A DNA stretch of 23,049 nt. Origin: CAVAWX01 sp963592385. GTDB lineage: Bacteria > Actinomycetota > Coriobacteriia > Coriobacteriales > QAMH01. Each line of letters opens with the position of its first letter. Within the stretch, counting starts at the first letter, position 1. The stretch spans positions 1-23,049 of the forward strand of contig CAVAWX010000025.1 of NCBI GenBank assembly GCA_963592385.1, written 5' to 3'. The translations under genes and the position numbers were made by a program. Below are positions 12,615 through 19,892 of the stretch, one piece after another. The notes beneath the pieces were generated by a model that saw only the letters and a list, made by a program, of their open reading frames with translations, was not told where the DNA came from and ran no database searches.

Positions 12615-13916
12615 TTACGCCGCCTTGACCTCGGCTTCCTCGACGAGCAGCTTGCCCGCCTTCAGGCGCAGCGCGGCGCAGCGGGCGGCATACATCTTGC
12701 CCTCGCGGCGGAAGTCGCCCATGGCCTGCTTGGCCTGGCCGGGCGCGATGGACTCGAAGAAGGCCTCGAGGTCCTCGTCGTCGACGGACAGCCCCTTGTG
12801 CTTGGCGTAGGCGTTCAACGCGAACTGGCGCGTCAGCTGCCCGCGCACCTGCAAGAGCAGCACGTTGTTCAGCTGGTCTTTCTCGATGCCCTCGCGCTCC
12901 AGGTAGTCGTCGAGCGAGATGTTCTCCTCGCGCAGGCGCCGCGTCAGCTGCTCGCGCGCCTCCTTCACCGCGACGCCGTAGACCAGGTCGGGCACGTCCT
13001 CGTGCAGGCGTTTTGCCAGCTCGCTTGCGGCCAACGCCTGCGCGCGGCGGCTGTACTCGTCGGCGTGGCGCTCCTCCAGCTTCTCCTTCACCTTCGCGCG
13101 CAGGTCGGCCAGGCTCTCCACGCCCGGCATGACGGTCTTGGCCCAGGCGTCGTCGGGCACGGGCGGCTGCATGTCGATGATGCGCTTCACCGTGACGGTC
13201 GTCTCGTAGAGGTCCATGATGGGGTTGCCATCCTCGTCGGTCGCCATCTGCGGCCCTTCGAAGGAAAAGCTCTTCGTCTCGCCCACCTTCATGCCGATCA
13301 CGGCCGCGTCGAAGTCGTCGGGCATGGCCAGCGCGCCCGTGTTGTACTCGCGCCCGTCCGTGCACAGCGTCTTCACCCGCTCGCCGTCCATCGTCGTCTC
13401 CATGGCCAGCTCGACCTTGTCGCCGCGTATCACCGTGTCGTGGGTCTCGTCGGTCACGGCCACGGCGGCCGCCTGCGCCATCTTGGCGATCTCCTCGTCG
13501 ACCTCGGCGCTCTTCACCGCCGATCCGGGCAGCGAGATCGACACCGGGCCGTAGTCGTCGAGGGTGAACTCGGGCACGGGCACGCAGACCATGTGGTAGG
13601 TGAAGCCGCTTGTCTCGCTGGCGTGCTCCAGGCACTTGTAGACGGGCGTGCCGATGGCGTCGACGCCGGCGGCGGTCAGGGCGAAGGGGACGCGGTGGCG
13701 CATGATCCCCTCGTCGAAGGTGAAGGCGGCCTCGTCGGCGCCCATGTGGCGACGCAGGAAATCGACCGGCTCGTCTTGGGCGAGGTTGGCCTTGTAGTCG
13801 TTGCGTGCTATCTCGTAGGCGGCGATCTTCGACATCTCCTTGGCGCATTCCTTCGCGTCCAAGGTGACGGAAAGCTCCAGCTTGCCGTCCTTTTCACGTA
13901 CTTTCTCGACCTTCAT
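12615..13916 (-). CDS. Trigger-factor-like chaperone with PPIase domain
   Basis: A 433-residue protein, the usual length of trigger factor. Residues 1-130 match the N-terminal domain in outline, but the ribosome-docking signature Gly-Phe-Arg-x-Gly-Lys is absent; the corresponding stretch near residues 40-50 reads Asn-Asp-Tyr-Lys-Ala-Asn-Leu. Residues about 160-247 form an FKBP-type prolyl isomerase domain (Gly-Asp-Lys-Val, then Val-Ile-Gly-Met-Lys-Val-Gly-Glu). About 250-425 is the helical substrate-cradling domain. The start at 13916 has AGGAGG upstream, inside the end of the preceding gene 16 nt away. Missing docking residues suggest a paralogue working off the ribosome rather than the housekeeping tig product, so I give no symbol. 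Confidence 0.85.
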   Translation of the reverse strand: MKVEKVREKDGKLELSVTLDAKECAKEMSKIAAYEIARNDYKANLAQDEPVDFLRRHMGADEAAFTFDEGIMRHRVPFALTAAGVDAIGTPVYKCLEHASETSGFTYHMVCVPVPEFTLDDYGPVSISLPGSAVKSAEVDEEIAKMAQAAAVAVTDETHDTVIRGDKVELAMETTMDGERVKTLCTDGREYNTGALAMPDDFDAAVIGMKVGETKSFSFEGPQMATDEDGNPIMDLYETTVTVKRIIDMQPPVPDDAWAKTVMPGVESLADLRAKVKEKLEERHADEYSRRAQALAASELAKRLHEDVPDLVYGVAVKEAREQLTRRLREENISLDDYLEREGIEKDQLNNVLLLQVRGQLTRQFALNAYAKHKGLSVDDEDLEAFFESIAPGQAKQAMGDFRREGKMYAARCAALRLKAGKLLVEEAEVKAA

Positions 13917-13932
13917 CGTGTTCTCGCGCCTC

Positions 13933-14754
13933 CTAGTTCTCGCGTATCTGCGGCTCGGGCATGCTCTCGAAGTCGGGGATCTCGATGTCGTCGTCTTCCT
14001 CGACGGGCGCCGGCGGCGTCGCGACCACGACGGGCGTGCCGTCTTCGTTTACCTCGCGCACGATGGCCGTCTCCACGATGCGGCGCATGACCTTCACGCG
14101 CACAGCGGCGCGCCTCGCGGCCTCGACCTGGCCTTTTTCGCGAATCTCGGCCAGGAACTTCTCCGGGTCGGGCGCCGAGAGGTAGTCGCACAGCTCGTGG
14201 TTGCCCACTTGCGCGTTCAAGACATCGGCCATGATGTCGAGCGCGACGTTCATACGCATCTGGCGCGAGGTCTCGTCGGAAAGCTTCGCGTCGTATTGGT
14301 CGGGCGTCATGTGCTCTTCGCGCAGGAACTGCTCGAAGCTGATGTGCATCTCCTCGAGGCGCTTGGCGTTGCCCTCGCGCATGACCTCGATGTTGTTGTC
14401 CAGCGTCGCCTGGTCTATGTCGCCTTCGAGGCGCGCGAGCAGGGCGTCGGCGCAGTTCTTGAACTTGATGTCGCTGTACTCGAACTCGAGGTCGTGGTCG
14501 TATTGGTCCTTGATGGCCTGGCGCACGTCCTCGATGGTCTCCAGGCCCTCGAAGTTGGCCTTCACCCAGTCGTCGTCGAGGTCGGCGATGCCCTGTATCT
14601 TCTTGCCGCCGCTTGCCACGTACTCGAACAACTGCGCGTCCACGTCCTCTTCGGACAGCTCGGGTTTCGCCGGCATGTCGATGCGCACGTTGTCGTAGTC
14701 GCTCAGCTTGAAGTCCTTCGGGTCCAGCTCGATGAACTGCCTGGTGTCCGCCAT
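13933..14754 (-). CDS. Short trigger-factor-like chaperone lacking the PPIase domain
   Basis: A 273-residue protein starting at the ATG at 14754 behind AGGAGGGG. After an opening Asp-Tyr-Asp-Asn-Val-Arg-Ile and Glu-Glu-Asp-Val-Asp-Ala, which resemble the end of the trigger-factor N-terminal domain, the sequence moves directly to Asp-Asp-Asp-Trp-Val-Lys and Thr-Ile-Glu-Asp-Val-Arg, the junction that normally follows the isomerase domain. The remaining 200 residues are helical and charged, like the C-terminal chaperone domain. The tail (about 245-273) is acidic and Pro-rich. Both the ribosome-binding part and the isomerase are therefore missing. It is followed at once by the fuller trigger-factor-like gene, so the two may form one chaperone unit. 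Confidence 0.75.
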   Translation of the reverse strand: MADTRQFIELDPKDFKLSDYDNVRIDMPAKPELSEEDVDAQLFEYVASGGKKIQGIADLDDDWVKANFEGLETIEDVRQAIKDQYDHDLEFEYSDIKFKNCADALLARLEGDIDQATLDNNIEVMREGNAKRLEEMHISFEQFLREEHMTPDQYDAKLSDETSRQMRMNVALDIMADVLNAQVGNHELCDYLSAPDPEKFLAEIREKGQVEAARRAAVRVKVMRRIVETAIVREVNEDGTPVVVATPPAPVEEDDDIEIPDFESMPEPQIREN

Positions 14755-15079
14755 GATCCCCTCCTACAGGTTTGGCGTGCCGTCTGCGGACTGTGCGGCC
14801 CGCGCGTGGCGTGTGGGCCGTGGGCGGCAGACGGCGCCGCGCTCTTGCCTTGCATGTGCCAACTCTCCTGACTCGACTCGTGTCGCCGTCGGCGCGGTGC
14901 GCGCGATGTGGCGCGGTGCGGGTTTTCGCGTCGCGGGGTTTTTCGCGTCGTGAAAGACCTCACGCTGCAAACCCTTTCGCGCTACGACCCCCTTCGCGCC
15001 GCGAAGTTTCGTTTTCCGCGAAACTCATACGGCGGTGAACGAGTGTGCAGGTGAATTATTCGGGCGCCTGTTGTAGGCG
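14755..15079 (-). other. Long leader before the trigger-factor-like pair; no gene seen
   Basis: I see no convincing coding sequence. The region has short direct repeats (GGTTTTCGCGTCG near 14921 and a close copy near 14937) and several inverted repeats: AGTTTCG (15005-15011) with CGAAACT (15019-15025), and CGCCT (15065-15069) with AGGCG (15075-15079). ACTCATACGG at 15023-15032 again contains the TCATAC motif. Confidence 0.5.
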
Positions 15080-15117
15080 AGTATGACTTTGAGTACTAGT
15101 AGTACGCTTTTCATACT
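15080..15117. promoter_or_regulatory. Dyad island with AGTATGA ... TCATACT and AGTACTAGTAGTAC
   Basis: AGTATGA (15081-15087) and TCATACT (15111-15117) are exact inverted copies that flank GAGTACTAGTAGTAC (15091-15105). The parts are those of the islands at 4385-4475 and 4916-4968. It overlaps the stop of the 108-aa gene and lies upstream of the leftward trigger-factor-like pair, which it may control. A regulator-binding role is inferred. Confidence 0.5.
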
Positions 15118-15437
15118 GCGCGGGGCATGGTGCCTTGTAGAGGCGCGCCGCTTCTGGTGGGCTTGGCCGCTGCGGCGTCCTCGGGCGCGGCGTCTGATTT
15201 CGGTGCCGACGACAGACGAGGCGGGTGAAAAAGAAAGGAGCCCTTTCGGACTCCTTCCTGCTGCATCTGCTTGTCCCACGCGCGTTTTTCCTTCGCGCGC
15301 CTGTAGCCTGCCGAGCCGTGCGGCCCGTGCCCGCAGGCCCAGGCGTCGTAGCGCGGCATCTTGGCCAGCGTGGCCTCCTCGGCGCTCATGCGCCACACCG
15401 CGCCCGTCTTCGGGACCTTCTTGCGCTTTCTCGTCAT
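15111..15437 (-). CDS. Hypothetical basic protein, 108 aa
   Basis: The ATG at 15437 has GGGGGTGAG upstream at a suitable distance. The first 60 residues look ordered and conserved-like: a basic opening with Arg-Lys-Arg-Lys-Lys, then Pro-Arg-Tyr-Asp-Ala-Trp-Ala-Cys-Gly-His-Gly, Gly-Tyr-Arg-Arg-Ala-Lys and Arg-Ala-Trp-Asp. The lone Cys with nearby His residues might bind metal but is not a standard motif. The last 45 residues are Ala/Pro/Ser-rich and look disordered. It has no membrane segment or signal. I do not recognise the family. It could be the first gene of the leftward trigger-factor unit, though the 356-nt gap makes separate transcription more likely. Confidence 0.6.
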   Translation of the reverse strand: MTRKRKKVPKTGAVWRMSAEEATLAKMPRYDAWACGHGPHGSAGYRRAKEKRAWDKQMQQEGVRKGSFLFHPPRLSSAPKSDAAPEDAAAAKPTRSGAPLQGTMPRAV

Positions 15438-15549
15438 GTCGTCTCACCCCCTTTTGCCTTCGCGGTTGAGCAGGCCGCATCATAGCACGCGCCCTTCCCG
15501 CGCAGGTCCGCAGTCGCCTCTGCGTCTGGGCTTTGTTCAACAGTGAATT

Positions 15550-15558
15550 TGCTATAAT
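15550..15558 (+). promoter_or_regulatory. Extended -10 promoter of the toxin-antitoxin pair
   Basis: TGCTATAAT is a perfect extended -10 element (TGnTATAAT). A weak -35, TTGTTC at 15533-15538, lies 14 nt upstream of the hexamer, which is short, but extended -10 promoters need little -35 contact. The start codon follows about 24 nt later. Confidence 0.65.
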
Positions 15559-15581
15559 TTCGCTGCTATTGGAGAAAGGAC

Positions 15582-15884
15582 GTGACGGCGATGCCGCAAA
15601 TCGCATCTCTTGCAGAATTCAACAGGAACCAAAAAAGCATGCTTGAGCAGCTTGCGACAAGTGGGCAACCAATCTACTTGACGCGCAACGGGGCGAAGTC
15701 CGTCGTCGTGATGGACTGCGAGGCCTTCGAGAACACGATGATGGACCGGGAGCTTGCCAAGGAGGAGGAATTGCGGGTCTATCGGGGCCTGATGCGGGGA
15801 ATATCCGATTACGTTCAAGGCAAGACGTTTTCGAAGGCAGAGTTCAAGCGCAGGATTGCGGCGAAAAGTTTCGAGGAAGAATGA
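15582..15884 (+). CDS. Phd/YefM-family antitoxin
   Basis: A 100-residue protein if the GTG at 15582 is used (GGAG lies 7 nt before it); the ATG at 15591 would remove three residues and is also possible. The N-terminal half has the Phd/YefM DNA-binding fold: an opening strand, Ala-Glu-Phe-Asn-Arg-Asn, then a hairpin with Pro-Ile-Tyr-Leu-Thr-Arg-Asn-Gly and Ser-Val-Val-Val-Met. The charged C-terminal half should wrap the toxin. Its stop overlaps the toxin's ATG by 4 nt. In this family the antitoxin also represses its own promoter, here at 15550. Base composition is less GC-rich than in the neighbours, which suggests horizontal arrival. Confidence 0.88.
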   Translation: MTAMPQIASLAEFNRNQKSMLEQLATSGQPIYLTRNGAKSVVVMDCEAFENTMMDRELAKEEELRVYRGLMRGISDYVQGKTFSKAEFKRRIAAKSFEEE

Positions 15885-16180
15885 GCGCGAAGTTCACCGC
15901 AATATTCACCGACGACTTCTGGGAGTTCTTCAACGAGAACGTCTACAGCAAGAGGGTTGCCGAACGCGTTGCAGACCTCGTGAACATGCTCGAGGTGTTT
16001 CCTGAGGCAGGACGCGTGTACGATCCAGAATACGTGGCGGCGCGTCCTCCGTTTGCTTGCAGAGTTTTGCCTATTCCAGATTCACCTTTCGTTCTTTACT
16101 ACCTTATTGACGACGAGAATGAAAACGTTGTCGTGTTTTCCATGCAATTTCAGAGAGCAGATCCAATTCGGAGATTCTAA
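15881..16180 (+). CDS. RelE/ParE-superfamily toxin
   Basis: A 99-residue protein, typical length for the family. It starts at an ATG overlapping the antitoxin stop (ATGA, 15881-15884), which ties its translation to that of the antitoxin. Visible family features are a helical N-terminal part with Glu-Arg-Val-Ala-Asp-Leu-Val, a central Arg-Val-Tyr-Asp-Pro-Glu-Tyr, a strand Arg-Val-Leu-Pro-Ile-Pro, Phe-Val-Leu-Tyr-Tyr and a C-terminal Gln-Phe-Gln-Arg-Ala-Asp-Pro-Ile-Arg-Arg. RelE-type members cut ribosome-bound mRNA and ParE-type members inhibit gyrase; I cannot tell which applies here. The DNA is noticeably richer in A/T than its surroundings. Confidence 0.85.
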   Translation: MSAKFTAIFTDDFWEFFNENVYSKRVAERVADLVNMLEVFPEAGRVYDPEYVAARPPFACRVLPIPDSPFVLYYLIDDENENVVVFSMQFQRADPIRRF

Positions 16181-16210
16181 GAGCCTGCGCTGCTTGCGGC
16201 AGCTCATGCA

Positions 16211-17458
16211 TTAGGCGTCGGCGCGGCCGTCGGCGGACTCGTCGCCGTAGCGGCGGCGCAGGCGCGCGATGGCCGGCTTTATCGCGATGCCGCTGCCCAG
16301 CGACACGAGCGCGCAGACGGGGATGATGGCGAAGTAGGCGTCGTAGGACCCGCTGCCGTCGAAGATGGCCGCCGCCAGCACGGGAAAGATCAGGTTGAAG
16401 GGCGCGAGCACGAGCGCCGAGATTCCCGTGTTCGTGGCGAGGTTGGCCTGCCCGTAGGTCGTGCGCATGAACGAGGTGTTGATGGCCGAATACATCCCGT
16501 ACACCAGCCCCGCGGCCAAGACGAGCACGGCAAACGCCCCCGGCAGATGCGCCAGATAGCACGGCAGCGTGGCGACCGACACGCTCAGCCCCAGCGCGGG
16601 CAGCAGCACCATGGTCTTCGCCTGCCCGAGCTTGTCGTAGACGATGCCGCCCAGAGGCCGCCCCAGCCCGTTGCCCAGCCCCAGCGCGGCCACGGCCGTG
16701 GTGGCGAAGGCGACCGACGCGCCGATGCCGGTCATCATCACGGATGCCTCGGCGATGATGGCCGCGACCGACCCCATGAAGAAGCTGCGCCACGCGCAGA
16801 AAATCCAAAACGACGAGCTCGACGCGACCTGCCTGCCCCCAAGCGACAGCCCCGTGTCGTCGCGCTTGGACCGCAGCGCCGCGACCTCGGGCGGCGGCGT
16901 GCGCATGAAGGCGCAGGCGAGCAGGCTCCACGCGAAGACCGCTAGCCCGATGATGGTGAACGCCCAGCGCCAGCCGAGCGCCGAGTAGATCAGCAGGGTG
17001 GCCACCGCTCCCAAGACGACCGTGCCCATCCCGAACCCCATGACGAGAAACCCGGACGCGAACCCGGCGCGGTCGCCGAACCACGCCAGCACGCTCGTTG
17101 TCCAGCTCGTGTAGGCCAGCCCCACGCCGAAGCCGCACAGCACGCCGTAGAGCAGGTAGAGATGCCAGGGCTGCGTGACGAAACGGCAGCACACGAGGCC
17201 GGCCACGACGCACAGCCCGCCCAGCAGAAAGACGCGCCGCAGCGGCATGCGCTTGCCCAGCTGCCCCACGCAGATCATCCCCAGCGACAGCGCGATCATG
17301 GCGACGGAGAACACGAGCGAGGTGGACGCGCGCGACCAGCCGAATTCGGCCTCGAGCGGCGGGATGAAGATGGACCACGCGTAGATGATGCCGTACATGA
17401 GCATGGTGACGACGCCGACGACGAGTATGGCGTAGCGGTTGTGCAGGAGCTTGTCCAT
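16211..17458 (-). CDS. MFS transporter, oxalate/formate antiporter (OFA)-like
   Basis: A 415-residue protein from the ATG at 17458, with a purine-rich site (GGGGGGAAGAG) upstream. About 12 membrane segments are visible. The first contains Met-Tyr-Gly-Ile-Ile-Tyr-Ala-Trp-Ser-Ile-Phe, followed by Glu-Phe-Gly-Trp-Ser-Arg, the opening typical of OFA-type members. A further family-like stretch is Gly-Leu-Gly-Asn-Gly-Leu-Gly-Arg-Pro-Leu-Gly-Gly near the middle. Such proteins exchange small carboxylates, but many homologues in anaerobes have unknown substrates. It ends 31 nt from the toxin gene, to which it is convergent, and its upstream region is the repeat-filled spacer. No metabolic neighbour hints at its substrate. 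Confidence 0.85.
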   Translation of the reverse strand: MDKLLHNRYAILVVGVVTMLMYGIIYAWSIFIPPLEAEFGWSRASTSLVFSVAMIALSLGMICVGQLGKRMPLRRVFLLGGLCVVAGLVCCRFVTQPWHLYLLYGVLCGFGVGLAYTSWTTSVLAWFGDRAGFASGFLVMGFGMGTVVLGAVATLLIYSALGWRWAFTIIGLAVFAWSLLACAFMRTPPPEVAALRSKRDDTGLSLGGRQVASSSSFWIFCAWRSFFMGSVAAIIAEASVMMTGIGASVAFATTAVAALGLGNGLGRPLGGIVYDKLGQAKTMVLLPALGLSVSVATLPCYLAHLPGAFAVLVLAAGLVYGMYSAINTSFMRTTYGQANLATNTGISALVLAPFNLIFPVLAAAIFDGSGSYDAYFAIIPVCALVSLGSGIAIKPAIARLRRRYGDESADGRADA

Positions 17459-17795
17459 GGCTCTTCCCCCCAGATGCGAGCCGTGCGCGTCGCGTGTCCG
17501 GGCGCGTGCGCGGAGGATGCGGCGCGCACACACGGCGCGGGTCTGCAATCCCGGCGCCCATGGTACACCCGGCGCGGGTGCGCGGTGAAGACGCGTGGGG
17601 GGGTGAAGCGGCGCGGGTGAAGCGGGGGCGAAGCGATGCGGGTAAAAGCGTGCGCGGGCGGAGCGCGGGGGAGGGGTGAAGTGGTGCAGCCGGGAGAATG
17701 AAGCGGCGCGGGTGCGCGGTGAAGTGGTGCAGCTGGGAGAATGAAGCAGCACGGGTGCGCGGGTGAAGTGGCGCGGGGGGGGGTGAGACGGGGCG
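17459..17795. other. Repeat-filled spacer between transporter and protease genes
   Basis: No gene is apparent in these 337 nt. From about 17570 on it consists of GC-rich degenerate units of the GGTGAAGCGG type, including GGGTGAAGCGGG at 17615-17626 and the 43-bp tandem array. The promoter of the leftward transporter should lie in its left part, but I cannot identify it. Confidence 0.6.
17676..17761. repeat. 43-bp tandem repeat, two near-identical copies
   Basis: Copies at 17676-17718 and 17719-17761 both begin GTGAAGTGGTGCAG and differ at only a few positions. A partial third copy begins at about 17763. The unit shares its GTGAAG core with the dispersed GC repeat at 10458-10560. Confidence 0.85.
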
Positions 17796-19892
17796 CTACG
17801 AGTCCAGGGCCTGCGTCTGCGTTATGGCGCCGCCCTCTAGGTGGGTGATGAAGTCGCGCGTCGCGTATTCCGTGCCGTAGATGTCGGTGACGACGCCGTA
17901 GACCTGGTAGCGCCCATCCGGCAGCGCCACCGACGACAGGGTAAGCCCGTCGGCGGCGGAGATGGTGGCACCCTCGACCAGGCGTGTCGGGGCGTTGCCG
18001 TTGCCGTCGCCCGAACTGCCCGTGTTGCCTGTGCCGCCTGCGCCGCTGTTGCCGGCGCCCGCGTCGCTGTCCGTGCTGTCGCTGCCGCCCTCGTCGGCGA
18101 ATTGCTCGGCCAGCAGCACGATGGTGTCGCTTGCCCCGATGTCTTCGAGCCGCCCCTGCGTGCCGGCCTCCTCTGCGGCGACGAAGCCCTGCAGCGCGTA
18201 GGCGCCCGTCTTCTCGTTGAAGGTGAAACGCAGGTCGCCGGCCTGGCCGTTGCGCTTGACGGGCGCGGAGTAGACCGTGGTGTCGCCCGTGCGGTCGATG
18301 GTGTCGCAGGAGAGGAGGTGCCCGTTCAAGGCGACCCATTTCCCGGTGAAGTTGAGGGTGTAGGCGCCGTTTTCGCGCTGCGCTACGTCGTCGGAAAACC
18401 CGAGGCATTCTGCATCCGTTCCCGCGCCCGCGTCGAGGCGGTAGACGGCGTAGGCCACCTCCTGCACGTAGCGCATGCACTCGGGGCGTATGCTGAACTG
18501 GAGCGCCCCGCCGTCCGCGACGCTGCCCTCGTCGAGGAAGCGAATCGCCCCGTTCGCGCCGCCCGCTTCATCCGCCGCGCTGCCCGTCGAACCCGCGCCG
18601 CCCGATCCGTCCGTTGCGCCGCCGTCCGCGCCACTGCCCGTGCCGCTGAAATTGTTCCTCAAAAACTGGGCATACGCGCTGCTCGTGGACCCTGCCAGAT
18701 ACTCCGAAAGCGTGCTGCCCGCGCCGGTGGGGAAGTAGACGCTCATGCCGCACGCCCCCTCGCGGTCGGCTCCGTTTTCCGTCTGCGCGCATTCCCCGAT
18801 CGCCCGCGCCAGCTCCTCGAAGCCAAGATTGCGCGAGAACTGCGCGAGGTCGACGAAGCTGCTTTGCGTGGCGCCCCTGCCGCTCGCGTCCCCAAACCCC
18901 ATGGCACGCTCGGCGGCCTGCACGACCTCTTGCAGCGCCCCGCCCTCGCCCTTCTTCGCCAGCACCTGCGTACACAGCGCGTCAAAGGCGCTTTCGACCT
19001 GCGCGAACTTCCCCAAATCCACGGCAGACAGCGTGTAGAGCCGCTTGCCCTTGGCCTCGTTGCGCGCCCCGTAGGCCGCAAGCAGCGTGCCCGCGAAGTC
19101 CTCGCTGCCCAGATTCTCGACGAGCGCCGCGTAATCCCATCCGGCCGCCGGCTCTATCTCCTCGCTTGCCACCATCTGCGCGGCATGCGGCGCGACCACG
19201 CGCATGGTCTCGAACCCGCCCATCAGACAGGCGTCGAAGCACACGGTGGTGAAATGCGCGTCCGCCGCGTCGAGCGCCTGGCCCAGCTCGGCGGCGCTCA
19301 ACCCGTCCATGCCGTGGTTCTCGTCCAGGCACACGCCCTTCACGCTGCCCGCCCCGTGGTTCCACAGCAGCAGGGTGGAGTTGTCGGCCGGATACGCGCT
19401 TTGGCAGAAGTCAAGAAACGAGGCGAGCGTGCCCGCGTCGCCCATGCTCGCGTCCGCCTCGCGCCCGACCTCCACGAGCGCGCCGCCGCGCAGCTCGTAG
19501 CGCACGAGCGCGTCTGAGGGGATGTCGTGCCCGCGCCACTTGCGCGCGCCGCCCGTCTCCACCACGATGGCGGTGCCGTCCGGCACGCGCGCGCCCAGCA
19601 TCTCGTCGATGTTGGCCGTGGCGATGGCGCTTTTCGTCTCCAGCGTCGAGCCGCACATGTAGATGTAGAGGGCGTTTTCGTAGCGCCCGCCCGCGCCCGC
19701 GCCGCCCGCGCAGCTCTTCACCCCGAGCAGCACCCCGAAAAGCACCGCGCNNNNNNNNNNNNNNNNNNNNNNNNNNNNNGCGGCACGGCGCATGCTCGCA
19801 CCCAGCGCCCCTTCGCTCTGCCGCGCCTCCGAGCCCGCCGGTGCGGCCGCCGCCGCCCCGGCCGCCCGTCTCCCGCGCCGCCCCCCGCTCAA
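17796..19892 (-). CDS. Clostripain-family (peptidase C11) cysteine protease, membrane or surface linked
   Basis: A protein of up to 698 residues. The catalytic pair of family C11 is clear: His179 in Trp-Asn-His-Gly-Ala-Gly and Cys222 in Phe-Asp-Ala-Cys-Leu-Met-Gly-Gly (numbered from the TTG at 19892). Clostripain-like enzymes cut after Arg or Lys. A hydrophobic segment around 49-58, partly hidden by undetermined bases, is a signal anchor or signal peptide, so the protease domain should face outward. Two Gly/Ser/Asp-rich linkers (about 405-440 and 595-635) separate C-terminal domains with beta-rich character. The TTG overlaps the preceding lipoprotein's stop; an ATG at 19793 is the other possible start. 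The overlap suggests the two proteins act together. Confidence 0.85.
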   Translation of the reverse strand: MSGGRRGRRAAGAAAAAPAGSEARQSEGALGASMRRAXXXXXXXXXXXAVLFGVLLGVKSCAGGAGAGGRYENALYIYMCGSTLETKSAIATANIDEMLGARVPDGTAIVVETGGARKWRGHDIPSDALVRYELRGGALVEVGREADASMGDAGTLASFLDFCQSAYPADNSTLLLWNHGAGSVKGVCLDENHGMDGLSAAELGQALDAADAHFTTVCFDACLMGGFETMRVVAPHAAQMVASEEIEPAAGWDYAALVENLGSEDFAGTLLAAYGARNEAKGKRLYTLSAVDLGKFAQVESAFDALCTQVLAKKGEGGALQEVVQAAERAMGFGDASGRGATQSSFVDLAQFSRNLGFEELARAIGECAQTENGADREGACGMSVYFPTGAGSTLSEYLAGSTSSAYAQFLRNNFSGTGSGADGGATDGSGGAGSTGSAADEAGGANGAIRFLDEGSVADGGALQFSIRPECMRYVQEVAYAVYRLDAGAGTDAECLGFSDDVAQRENGAYTLNFTGKWVALNGHLLSCDTIDRTGDTTVYSAPVKRNGQAGDLRFTFNEKTGAYALQGFVAAEEAGTQGRLEDIGASDTIVLLAEQFADEGGSDSTDSDAGAGNSGAGGTGNTGSSGDGNGNAPTRLVEGATISAADGLTLSSVALPDGRYQVYGVVTDIYGTEYATRDFITHLEGGAITQTQALDS
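19751..19779. other. Assembly gap of 29 undetermined bases
   Basis: A run of 29 N lies in the sequence encoding the signal/anchor segment of the C11 protease. The true gap length may differ. The frame appears open on both sides when 29 bases are assumed. Signal type and start choice of the protease depend on this gap. Confidence 0.98.
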
